A stretch of 64,000 bases of DNA from NCBI RefSeq assembly GCF_017352135.1, contig NZ_CP071455.1:186001-250000 (forward strand), written 5' to 3'. Made by a program: the position numbers and the translations under genes. This document shows, piece after piece, positions 17,396-25,694 of this stretch; position 1 is the stretch's first letter; each line of letters begins with the position of its first letter. Source of the DNA: Rhizobium lentis (GTDB lineage: Bacteria; Pseudomonadota; Alphaproteobacteria; Rhizobiales; Rhizobiaceae). The notes beneath the pieces are model-generated. The model was not told the origin of the DNA, made no database searches, and saw nothing but the letters and a program-made list of their open reading frames with translations.

Positions 17396-18124
17396 ATGCC
17401 GAGAAGAACGATCAAACTCCTGACCTATAACGTGCACAGCTGCATCGGCAGCGACCGGAAGCTCGATCCCGGCCGTATCGCTTCCGTCATCGCCGAGACC
17501 GAGGCCGATATCATCGCGCTTCAGGAGGTCGACGTCGGCCGACGCAGGACCGGCGGCATCGACCAGGCCCATATAATCGCCTCGCTTTTGAAGATGCAGG
17601 CGCATTTCCACCCCGCCCTGTCGGTTGCCGAGGAGCAATATGGCGATGCGATCATCACCGCCCTGCCGACCGGCGCGGTCAAATCAGGTCCCCTGCCCTC
17701 CATCGGCGAGACCCGCGGTGCCCTTTCGGTCGAAATAACGGTCGGCGACCAGAAACTTCTTGTCGTCAATACCCATCTCGGCCTTCGCGGGCGCGAGCGC
17801 ATTCAACAGATGACGACGTTGCTCAATTCCGGCTGGCTGCACGGCACGGCGGAAGCGCCCCTCCCGACCGTTCTCTGCGGCGATTTCAACGCCATTCCTT
17901 CCTCCGCGACCTACCGGCTCGTCACACGGACGTTGAAGGATGCGCAGCTCGCCGGGCCGGGCGCGCCGAGAGCGACCTTTCCCGCCCGTTACCCTCTGAT
18001 GCGCCTCGACCACATCTTCGTCAGCGGCGATCTCGTCGTCAAGAAGGCCGCCGTTTTCGAAAACCGCCTGACGAGGGTCGCCTCGGACCATCTCCCGCTG
18101 CTTGCGGAAATCGGTTTTGCCTGA
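17396..18124 (+). CDS. endonuclease/exonuclease/phosphatase family protein (YbhP-like)
   Basis: A 242-residue EEP-superfamily metal-dependent phosphodiesterase. The motifs run in order: LLTYNVHSCIG with the Asn, IIALQEVDVG with the metal-binding Glu, VVNTHLGLRGRERIQQ, CGDFNAIPSS with Asp and Asn, and the C-terminal LDHIFVS and ASDHLPLLAEI with the catalytic His. No signal peptide is present. The neighbours (phospholipase D and YbhN-like) match the E. coli ybhP-clsB-ybhN set, which suggests a lipid phosphodiester substrate more than DNA. The ribosome site is weak. Confidence 0.9.
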   Translation: MPRRTIKLLTYNVHSCIGSDRKLDPGRIASVIAETEADIIALQEVDVGRRRTGGIDQAHIIASLLKMQAHFHPALSVAEEQYGDAIITALPTGAVKSGPLPSIGETRGALSVEITVGDQKLLVVNTHLGLRGRERIQQMTTLLNSGWLHGTAEAPLPTVLCGDFNAIPSSATYRLVTRTLKDAQLAGPGAPRATFPARYPLMRLDHIFVSGDLVVKKAAVFENRLTRVASDHLPLLAEIGFA

Positions 18125-18204
18125 TCGTCCGTTACATCAGATCCGCTCCGGTGGGATATTCGGTGCAAAACGACGTTGAGCACCCTCCAAGCGACATTCG
18201 AAAC

Positions 18205-18238
18205 GAATATTTCACGAATATTGCTGTATGAAATATTC
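18205..18238. repeat. AT-rich inverted repeat upstream of chemoreceptor gene
   Basis: Ten-base arms GAATATTTCA and TGAAATATTC are perfect inverted copies separated by 14 bases. The left arm is part of a direct repeat of ACGAATATT (18203-18223). It stands out against GC-rich surroundings and ends 47 bases before the chemoreceptor ATG. It could be an operator or a promoter-proximal hairpin. Confidence 0.55.
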
Positions 18239-18285
18239 ATTCCATGGTGTTTGATAGGTCTGGGGATCAGCAGAGGGAGGGGCTC

Positions 18286-20789
18286 ATGTTGGGAAGGCTG
18301 TTATCACGGGTTCGTATCCAGACGCAGGTGATGGTGTTCATTACCCCGTTCGTCTTGAGCATCGTGGCGGTCGGCGCGACGGGTTTTTATGCATCGAGCC
18401 TCCTCCAGGGACGGATGGATATTTCCAATTCCGTCCTGCAATCCTTGAGCGGTTTTCGCAATCTGTCAGCGGCGATGGCCGAGTTTCTCGCCAATGCCAC
18501 CCAGGAAAACCGGAATGCCGTCACCCGGAGGCTTGGCGATCAGCGGACACTTCTGAAATCCGGCATAGACAGGCTCGCTTCCGATCGCGGCGGCCAGCAG
18601 GAACTGGAGCAGACGCTGTCTTCCATCGACGGAATTTCGACCCGTATGGATTCGCTGTGGCAGCTCCAGGAGAGCCGGGCAGCGTTGCTCGCCAACCTTC
18701 AGAAGGCCCAGAGCGTGATCGTATCGTCCCAAACGGATATTGTCGAAGGCACCAAAGCTCTCCAGCGTATCGCCGACCTGCAGGAAGATGAATCCCGCAA
18801 CACGCTCGCCGACGCACAGCGTATTTCGGACTTTGTCTCCTTCGCCCAATCGTTGAACGATAAGGCGCAAGCCGCCGGCCCGATCGGCGGCGCCGACACT
18901 GACGAACTCGCCCGGCAGCAGCGCATCGTGGGAATGGCGCTCGGCGGCGAGGCACCAGAGGCCAAAAAGGCGATCGACGATGCCATTGCTTCCTTGAAGC
19001 CGCTTTCCGAAGCCGCCGACCAGATCGAGGGGCGTGCGGCCGGCCTCAAGGATGTGACGGGCCGGATCGTCGACAGCCTGCCCGAATTGCAGGCTGTCGC
19101 CGCACGGCGGGTGAAGGCGGTCACGGACAAGGCGGCCGAGACTGCCAAAACGGTCGAGCGCGCCAAGACCAGCCAGAGGGACGGCCAGAAACTCACGACC
19201 TCGGCTTACGTGATCCAGATCGTCATGGCAAAGCTGACGCTTGCGCCGACGCACGCCAATTTCCAGAGGCTTTCGCAGGAAATCACGGCCGTCAGGAAGA
19301 GCCTGGAAATGCTTATTTCCAATGCCGGCGGCGTTGCCCAGTTCGACAACCTCAAAAGAAACTTCTGCCGGCGCTGGACAAGATGCAGACCTCCGCCGCC
19401 GATCTCGTCCGCATCAGCCTGCAGCGCGAGGACGAATTCCGGGCCGCCGCCGCCGACGTCGACCGGATGTGGGCTCAGTTGACGGCCTTTGCCGAAATGC
19501 AGCGGCAGAACGCAGCCGAAGAACGCGCCGACGCCAATTCCATGTCTTTGGGAACGACGATCCTCGGCGCGGTGATCGCCATCCTCGCCGGCATAGGGCT
19601 GACGGTGACGCTCAAACGCCCGATCAACCAGATCACCTCGGCCATGCGGCGGCTTGCCGACGGCAGGCTCGAAACGGCAATCGTCGGCGAAAACCGCGCC
19701 GATGAGATCGGCGACATGGCCCGTGCACTAGGGGTCTTCAAGAACAACGCCATTGCCAAGGTCGAGATCGAGGAGCGCAGCCAGATTGAACGCACGAGGG
19801 CGGAGGAGGAACGGCATCGCAACGACGAGGAAAAACGCGCGGTCGAACAGCAGATCGACTTTGCGGTGACGGCACTGGCCGAGGGCCTCGGGCGTTTGGC
19901 GCGTGGCGACATTTCGCAGACGATCGCGACACCCTTCTTCGGCAGGATGGAGCAGCTTCGTAACGATTTCAACTCGTCGCTCCTGCGCCTTCAGGAAACG
20001 ATCGACCAGATCCGCACCAACACCCGGATGATCGAAGGCAATGCCGGGCAAATGGATATCTCCGCCGGCAACCTTGCAAAACGCACCGAACAGCAGGCCG
20101 TCGCGCTCGAAGAGATCGCCGCCGCGATCGAGGAGATCACCTCCACGGTCCGTTCGTCGGCGGCTTGCGCCGACGATGCCCGAGAGATCATCACGGATAC
20201 CAAGAAGACCGCGGATTCATCGTCCGAGGTGGTTGCCAGCGCCATCGAGGCGATGAGCAAGATCGAAGCGGCTTCCGACGAGATCGTGCAGATCATCGGC
20301 GTCATCGACGATATCGCATTCCAGACGAACCTGCTCGCGCTCAATGCCGGCATCGAAGCGGCCCGCGCCGGCGAGGCCGGAAAGGGCTTTGCGGTCGTGG
20401 CTCAGGAAGTCCGCGATCTCGCCCAGCGCTCCGCAGAGGCCGGCCAGCGGATTAAGCAGCTTATCGGCCGCTCGCGGGCGGAGATTACCAACGGCGCGCG
20501 TATCGTGCGCGAAACGAGCGAAGTCCTCGAAAGCATTTCGACAAAAGTGGTCACCGCATCCGAGCAGATGGACGTCATCGCTCGATCGAGCCGGGAGCAA
20601 TACAACGCGCTGCACGAAGTCAATTCCTCCGTCAACCGCATGGACCAGATGACGCAGCAGAATGCGGCCATGGTCGAGGAAACGAGCGCGGCGACGAAGG
20701 AGCTTGCCGATGAGACCAGGACGCTCCTGCAGCTGATCGACCAGTTCCAGCTGGATGAAGCGGACGCACGCCGCATTGCCGCTGCGTAG
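18286..20789 (+). pseudogene. methyl-accepting chemotaxis protein, single frameshift
   Basis: The gene would encode an ~834-residue chemoreceptor. The ATG follows a strong AGGGAGGGG site. The order is TM1 (MVFITPFVLSIVAVGATGFY), a long helical periplasmic sensor of about 370 residues like the HBM type, TM2 ([20 protein letters not shown]), HAMP, and a signalling domain with the hairpin tip [20 protein letters not shown] followed by [15 protein letters not shown]. Reading must shift near 19351-19356 (before [17 protein letters not shown]), where one base seems lost. Both sides are intact and well conserved, so a sequence error is the simplest cause. A rhizobial repeat hairpin follows the gene. 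Confidence 0.87.
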
Positions 20790-20814
20790 ACTGATCCCGC
20801 TCCAGAGCTGTCCA

Positions 20815-20898
20815 GGCAAAGCGCGAAGCGCTTTTGCCGGGAATTGCGTAAAACAAACTTGGAGCGGTTCTGCGCTTCCATGAAAAGCTGAACCGCTC
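20815..20898. repeat. rhizobial intergenic palindrome / terminator-like repeat
   Basis: Two adjacent hairpins follow the chemoreceptor gene. The first (20815-20838) pairs GGCAAAGCGC with GCGCTTTTGCC around GAA, with one bulge. The second (20862-20898) has perfect nine-base arms GAGCGGTTC and GAACCGCTC. This arrangement, including GAATTGCGTAAAACAA between them, resembles a palindromic element I know from many Rhizobium intergenic regions. It may serve as a transcription terminator. Confidence 0.65.
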
Positions 20899-20931
20899 TA
20901 AGTCGCGATGGTCATCGCCAGCACGGGTGCG

Positions 20932-21183
20932 TCAATGACGACTGTAGAGTGGCGGCGCCACGTCTTCATCGGCGAATTCCGGGTAGAGGTGTCTGCGCGT
21001 GCGAGCAAGTGCTTCCGCCTCCCTGCGGTTCCGCTCCAGCAGCGCGGCGGTGACATCCTTCCAGGGCCCGCCATCCGACGAGGCGATACGGACGGCTCCG
21101 CCCTGCGAGAGGAAGTCGCAGAACGACCGCACCGAGCGAAGACGCGTCGTAATTTCGACGTAACGGTCGTCATGTCCAGCCAT
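20932..21183 (-). CDS. small hypothetical protein (83 aa)
   Basis: An 83-residue protein rich in Arg, Asp and Glu with no membrane segment. It begins MAGHDDRYVEITTRL, after a good AAAGGGAG site ten bases or fewer upstream. The middle KDVTAALLERNRREAEALAR looks helical. I do not recognise a family. It stands alone between the chemoreceptor repeat and another small gene on the same strand. Coding status rests on the ribosome site and amino-acid composition. Confidence 0.6.
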   Translation of the reverse strand: MAGHDDRYVEITTRLRSVRSFCDFLSQGGAVRIASSDGGPWKDVTAALLERNRREAEALARTRRHLYPEFADEDVAPPLYSRH

Positions 21184-21303
21184 GTTCGCTCCCTTTCAAA
21201 ACGGTAGGATGTCATGAACACTTCGGCGAGATGATGGCGCCCGTTCCATCGATGAAGAAAACGACGCACGATCGCAATGCAGGAACCGTCCGCGCCTGTG
21301 CCA

Positions 21304-21816
21304 TTACCGTCGGGCAAACTTTCTATTCATCGCAGCGACAGCCAAAGGCAGGGCCGTTGTCGCCACGGTTCCCCAGGGCAACCGCCTCAGGCCCCTGGTG
21401 ATGACGAATGCACCGGCCATCGCGCCGGCGAGCTTCAGCCACGGTTGATCGCCGAGCTGTGCGTGGGCGCTGGAATCAGCCCACCGGACATTTTCGGTTA
21501 CGACGGTCGCGGCCTGGCGTCTGCTCACATGAAGGCGAGCCTGAAGGTTTTCGAGCTCCCATCTTAGTTCCTGCAATCGGCTTTCCAGAACGTGCTTCTC
21601 GGCGATCCGGACTGGCTCCTCGACATACTCCTCGGCCGTAGCGGAAACATCTCGGCCCAACGTGGCAAAATAGGCGCGGTATTCGGCCTCGCTCGCGAAC
21701 CCCTCGCGCCGGATGAGATCCGGATTGATGGTCGACCCTTCTCCATTCAGCGCTGAATCGCCGGCATCGCCGCGGTTGTTTTCCGTGCCGACGGCGGGTT
21801 GGTCCTTGAACATCAT
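21304..21816 (-). CDS. hypothetical protein with C-terminal hydrophobic stretch
   Basis: A 170-residue protein. The N-terminal third is polar and probably disordered (QPAVGTENNRGDAGDSALNG). Then comes a coiled-coil-like stretch EKHVLESRLQELRWELENLQ, and near the C-terminus a weakly hydrophobic region (LKLAGAMAGAFVITRGL, then TTALPLAVAAMNRKFARR) with a basic end. This resembles stress-related membrane-anchored proteins of rhizobia in plan, but I do not recognise the family. The start MMFKDQP has a CGGGAG site; a longer open frame upstream lacks one. Confidence 0.6.
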   Translation of the reverse strand: MMFKDQPAVGTENNRGDAGDSALNGEGSTINPDLIRREGFASEAEYRAYFATLGRDVSATAEEYVEEPVRIAEKHVLESRLQELRWELENLQARLHVSRRQAATVVTENVRWADSSAHAQLGDQPWLKLAGAMAGAFVITRGLRRLPWGTVATTALPLAVAAMNRKFARR

Positions 21817-21869
21817 GCTTCTCCCGTTGTTTCCTGTCGGCAGAACGCTCGATGGCTCTAATTGATCCG

Positions 21870-23006
21870 TCACTGCCGAGCTGCGCCGAAACGCTCAGGG
21901 CGAAAGTCCGCAAGCAGGCGGTAGCGGCGGCTGGTGGCGATCTCGTCCGCCAGCAACTCCCCGGCAATCAAGCCGAGGGTGGCGCCGCTATGGCTGAAGG
22001 CGACGAAATAGCCCGAGATCGATGGCAGCTCGCCGAAGACAGGCTCGCCGTCGCCTGGAATAGGTTTCGGACCGACCCCATAATCTTCGATCTCCAGCGC
22101 CGGATTGCCTTCAAGGACTCTTGATGCCTCTCGCAGCAGCCCCTGCAGTGTAGATTGCCTGACATTGTAGCTGCCGTCGGAATTCACGCTTACCTCTTCC
22201 TCCGACCAGGCGGAATCAAGCGCAAAGCCGCCCTTGGGCATCGGTCGAATGGCGACGCGAGGCGTATTGAGCACAGCTTTCAGGGGGTGATCGATCGGCT
22301 TGGTCCTGACGAGAAGGGCGACAGGCGTCGCATCTTCGATCTGCTGGCCCGCCTTCGCAACGATTGCGGGAACCTCACCGCCGGCAGCCAGGAGCACAGC
22401 GTCCGCGTCGTGTCGCACGCCGTCCGCCGTGATCACGCCACGGGCGCGCCCATTGCTGACATCGACCATCGCACGTCCGGCATCCGTGATGATCTCGCCG
22501 CCCAGCGTCAGGAATTCATCCGCAAGCACGCCGATCAGAGACGGAAGATCCACCCATCCCTCCCCCGGATTGAATATTGCGCCTTGCGGCGTCACAGCGC
22601 TTGGGTCGACGCCGGGCGTCGCTGCGGCAATCCTCTCCGGGGCAAGCCATTGTGCGTGATAGCCGAGTTCACGTTCATGGTCGAAGATTTCAGCGATCTC
22701 GTTGCTGGCGTCGTCCGCGTCCCAGGTCAGGCCGCCGTCGAAGCGCAGCCATGGTGCATCGCGATATCGGGCGGCCAGCGTGCGATAGCGGTCGATGCCG
22801 GCCAGGCGCAGCCTGTGATAGGCATCGGAGCGCTTGCGCGCCGAGTTCAACCAGGCGAGCGATCGGCCGGAGGCGCCGTTGGCGAGCGGGCCGTCATTGA
22901 CGAGCAGCGTTCCAACCCCCAATCGAGCCAGATGGAGCGCGGCCGAGACGCCGAAAATCCCCCCGCCGATGACAACGACCTTCGAAGGTTTGGTGGAAGC
23001 ATTCAT
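21870..23006 (-). CDS. FAD-dependent oxidoreductase, D-amino-acid oxidase (DAO) family
   Basis: A 378-residue DAO-family flavoprotein. The FAD dinucleotide loop is VVVIGGGIFGVSAALHLARL near the N-terminus, and the family FAD block GASGRSLAWLNSARK follows. Near the C-terminus are YGVGPKPIPGDGEPVFGELP and FSHSGATLGLIAGELLADEI, the characteristic C-terminal FAD contact. It probably oxidises a secondary or D-amine imported by the adjacent ABC system. It lies 67 bases downstream of the fused permease-ATPase gene on the same strand, so an operon is likely. The real start is the ATG that places the glycine loop close to the N-terminus. Confidence 0.92.
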   Translation of the reverse strand: MNASTKPSKVVVIGGGIFGVSAALHLARLGVGTLLVNDGPLANGASGRSLAWLNSARKRSDAYHRLRLAGIDRYRTLAARYRDAPWLRFDGGLTWDADDASNEIAEIFDHERELGYHAQWLAPERIAAATPGVDPSAVTPQGAIFNPGEGWVDLPSLIGVLADEFLTLGGEIITDAGRAMVDVSNGRARGVITADGVRHDADAVLLAAGGEVPAIVAKAGQQIEDATPVALLVRTKPIDHPLKAVLNTPRVAIRPMPKGGFALDSAWSEEEVSVNSDGSYNVRQSTLQGLLREASRVLEGNPALEIEDYGVGPKPIPGDGEPVFGELPSISGYFVAFSHSGATLGLIAGELLADEIATSRRYRLLADFRPERFGAARQ

Positions 23007-23073
23007 GTCGGGTGCCCTATTCCTGCTCTTTCTGATTGAAACAAATATTGGATCGCGTTTGAGTCCGGTCGCC

Positions 23074-24606
23074 TCAAAGTACTTCTGCAAGGAAGCGCTT
23101 CAGCCGTTCGCTTTGCGGATTGTCGAAGATCTGCTGCGGAGAGCCGGCTTCGATGATGCGGCCCTCGTCCATGAAAACCACCTGGTTGGCGACGCGGCGG
23201 GCAAATCCCATCTCATGCGTCACGACGGCCATCGTCATGCCCTGGCGGCCGAGTGTCGCCATCAGGTCGAGCACGCCCTTTACGAGTTCAGGATCAAGCG
23301 CACTCGTCACTTCATCGAACAGGATGACCTCCGGATCCATGGCCAGAGCCCGCGCGATCGCGACGCGCTGCTGCTGACCGCCCGACAGGCCAGCCGGCCG
23401 ATGATCCCTGCGCGCGGCCAGACCGACATCCGCCAGGCGCGCCTCGGCGATGCGCCGCGCCTTCTGCCTCGGCATCTTCTTGATCTTCGTCAGTGCAAGC
23501 ATGACGTTTTCGAGAGCGGTGTGATCGGGAAACAGATTGAAGTGCTGGAACACCATCCCGACACGGCGACGAAGCTTTTCCGGCCGCATGGCCAGGATAC
23601 TCTCGCCGTCGAGCAGCATGTCGCCACTCTTCGGCTCGACGAGCCTGTTCATGCAACGCAGCAGCGTTGACTTTCCCGAGCCGGAAGGGCCGATGATGCA
23701 AGTGACGGTCCCGGGGGCTATATCGAGATCGACGCTCTTGAGAACGTCGAGTTCGCCGTAGGCCATACTCAAATTGCGGATTCGCAGCGCCCCGCCTTGG
23801 AAATGACGGCTGCCTTCGCCGGCTGCGCCGGTGGCGGAAGAGCCGGCAGCCGCAAGTTCGCTCACTTCGACAAGCCCGCTCGCAGGACCGGGACCGCGTC
23901 CCTGTTTTCCCAGACGCAGCCTCGCGTCGATATAATTGACGAAGTGGGTCAGCGGCACAGTGATCACGAGGTAGAAGACACCAGCCAGCAGCAGCGGTGA
24001 CAGATTGCCGGTTACGACCGCCTGATCCTGGCCGACGCGGAAAATCTCCCGCTCGGAGGCGAGCAATCCGAGGAAATAGACGAGGCTCGAATCCTTGACG
24101 TTACCGATGAACTGGTTGACCAGCGCCGGCAGCACGCGCCTGATACCCTGAGGGATGACGATCAGACGCATGCCTTGCCCGTAACTCATGCTGAGCGCCC
24201 GGCAGGCTTCCATCTGGCCGCGCTCGACGCTTTGGATGCCCGAGCGGAAGATTTCGCCGATATAGGCGCCGGCGATCAGGCTGAGCGCCAGGATGCCAAG
24301 CGGGAATGGCGACGGGCCGAAAATATCCCGTCCGACGCGGGCAAAGCCCTGACCAATGATCAGGATCGTGACGATCGCCGGCAGCCCGCGAAAAATATCG
24401 GTATAGATGCGCGCTGGCAATCGCAGCCAGCGAGACTGAGAGATACCCATCACGGCGAGAACCATGCCGATGACGACACCGAGCACGGTCGATGCGGCGG
24501 CGAGGATCAGCGTATTCTTCAGGCCGATGCTGATCATGCTCGGCAGCACGTCAGCCATCGCCTCCCAATCGAGGAAGCTGCGGCGCAGATTATCTAGCCA
24601 GTTCAT
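23074..24606 (-). CDS. amino-acid ABC transporter, permease fused to ATPase
   Basis: A 510-residue fusion. Residues ~1-220 are a HisM/GlnP-type permease (IRRVLPALVNQFIGNVKDSSL is typical), followed by a linker rich in Gly, Ala and Ser. Residues ~265-510 are a PAAT-family ATPase with Walker A GPSGSGKSTL, signature LSGGQQQRVAIARALA, Walker B VILFDEVTSALDPE and switch His in VVTHEMGFARR. Usually these are separate polypeptides. The start MNWLDNLRR has GGGGAT upstream. It imports polar amino acids or derivatives with the binding protein at 24687-25514, and is likely controlled by the divergent LacI protein. Confidence 0.93.
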   Translation of the reverse strand: MNWLDNLRRSFLDWEAMADVLPSMISIGLKNTLILAAASTVLGVVIGMVLAVMGISQSRWLRLPARIYTDIFRGLPAIVTILIIGQGFARVGRDIFGPSPFPLGILALSLIAGAYIGEIFRSGIQSVERGQMEACRALSMSYGQGMRLIVIPQGIRRVLPALVNQFIGNVKDSSLVYFLGLLASEREIFRVGQDQAVVTGNLSPLLLAGVFYLVITVPLTHFVNYIDARLRLGKQGRGPGPASGLVEVSELAAAGSSATGAAGEGSRHFQGGALRIRNLSMAYGELDVLKSVDLDIAPGTVTCIIGPSGSGKSTLLRCMNRLVEPKSGDMLLDGESILAMRPEKLRRRVGMVFQHFNLFPDHTALENVMLALTKIKKMPRQKARRIAEARLADVGLAARRDHRPAGLSGGQQQRVAIARALAMDPEVILFDEVTSALDPELVKGVLDLMATLGRQGMTMAVVTHEMGFARRVANQVVFMDEGRIIEAGSPQQIFDNPQSERLKRFLAEVL

Positions 24607-24655
24607 AGAAATCCCCATCGAAGCCGGTGACCGCGGCCTGCCGCCGCTGAAGTCA

Positions 24656-24678
24656 GCCGTCCGTTTTTGACGGACGGC
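24656..24678 (-). terminator. stem-loop between binding-protein and permease genes
   Basis: Perfect nine-base arms GCCGTCCGT and ACGGACGGC enclose a five-base loop. The hairpin starts nine bases after the binding-protein stop. No T-run follows on the minus strand, so it is more likely an mRNA-stabilising or attenuating hairpin, which would give more binding protein than permease, than a full terminator. Confidence 0.65.
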
Positions 24679-24686
24679 TTGTGGCC

Positions 24687-25514
24687 TCACTTCTTAGGAA
24701 GATACTGGTCCGGCATCGGCGAGCCGGGAAACCACTTCTCATAGAGGGTCTTCCAGGTGCCGTCCTGCATCGCCTCATGAAGGGCGCCATTCAGCGCCGT
24801 GCGAAAGGCATCGTTGCCCTTCCTGATCACGAAGCCCGCGGGCGCATCGAAGGATGGAATGTTGACAGCGACCTTCAGTGCGGGATAGCGCTCGCCATAT
24901 TGCTTGGCGGCCTCGTAATCCAGGAAATGCGCATCGATCGTGCCGTTGTTGAGCGCGGCGACGGCGGAATTGTTGTCGGGGAATTTCACGAGATCGGTCC
25001 CGCCGAAATTCTTGGCGGCATAGATTTCCTGCAAGGTTCCCTGCACCACGCCGAGACGCTTGCCGTTCAGCCCCTCGGCATCCTTGATCCCTGCATCCGG
25101 CGTCAGCACCGAGAGGTAGCCGGCAAGATAGCCGTCGGAAAAATCGACCGTCTTCTTGCGGGCCTCGGTGGTTCCGATCGCCGCAACGGCAACATCGAAG
25201 CGTTCGTTGGCGACCGAAGGCAGCAATGCCGAAAATTCCTGGCCGGTAAACGTCACCTTCTCCTTCGGGAAACCAATACGAGAGGCGACGTCGAGAAAAA
25301 GTTCGATATCGAAACCGGTGAACTGGCCGTCCGCAGTCGCAAAGGTGTAGGGCTTGGCGTCGCCCATCGTGCCGACGCTGATGAGGCCGGGCTCGATGAG
25401 ATTATATGGATTGTCCGCGGCGGCCGCAGAGCCGATCCCTGTCGCCAGAAGGCAAGCCATGAGGCCGGCGCGCAACGGCGCAATGGCAGCCGGAACTGAT
25501 TCAAAAAACTTCAT
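24687..25514 (-). CDS. amino-acid ABC transporter substrate-binding protein
   Basis: A 275-residue periplasmic binding protein of the PAAT (SBP_bac_3) family. A signal peptide is visible: basic start, then [20 protein letters not shown] with cleavage before DNPYN. Family blocks are [16 protein letters not shown], the region [20 protein letters not shown] matching the common (T)ITxxR motif, and [15 protein letters not shown] at the C-terminus. The ATG has GGAG upstream. It is the first gene of an operon with the fused permease-ATPase and the DAO-type flavoprotein, divergent from a LacI regulator. Confidence 0.93.
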   Translation of the reverse strand: MKFFESVPAAIAPLRAGLMACLLATGIGSAAAADNPYNLIEPGLISVGTMGDAKPYTFATADGQFTGFDIELFLDVASRIGFPKEKVTFTGQEFSALLPSVANERFDVAVAAIGTTEARKKTVDFSDGYLAGYLSVLTPDAGIKDAEGLNGKRLGVVQGTLQEIYAAKNFGGTDLVKFPDNNSAVAALNNGTIDAHFLDYEAAKQYGERYPALKVAVNIPSFDAPAGFVIRKGNDAFRTALNGALHEAMQDGTWKTLYEKWFPGSPMPDQYLPKK

Positions 25515-25599
25515 ATTGGTTCTCCGCTCTGAAAGGAATGCTCTTTTCGGCACTATCGATCATCCGCTCTTGCCGCGTTCACGGCAGAGCTTGTTTGGC

Positions 25600-25617
25600 A
25601 AAGATACCGGTATCTTT
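25600..25617. promoter_or_regulatory. LacI-family operator, site 1 (AAAGATACCGGTATCTTT)
   Basis: A perfect 18-base palindrome with a central CCGG lies in the 180-base divergent region between the binding-protein gene and the lacI-family gene. LacI-family operators are typically palindromes with a central CG or CCGG. Its centre is 21 bases from the centre of a second palindrome, two helical turns, so both face the same side of the DNA. It probably binds the adjacent LacI regulator. Confidence 0.72.
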
Positions 25618-25623
25618 TAAAAA

Positions 25624-25635
25624 GAGACCGGTCTC
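25624..25635. promoter_or_regulatory. LacI-family operator, site 2 (GAGACCGGTCTC)
   Basis: A perfect 12-base palindrome sharing the GAxACCGGTxTC plan of site 1, centred at 25629/25630. The shared half-site form and exact two-turn spacing argue for a tandem operator pair controlling the divergent promoters of the ABC operon and the regulator. Confidence 0.68.
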
Positions 25636-25694
25636 ACAACATAATTGATATCTGTCAATTGACCCGCCGTCAATAACTCTTGTAGTGCTGCCGC

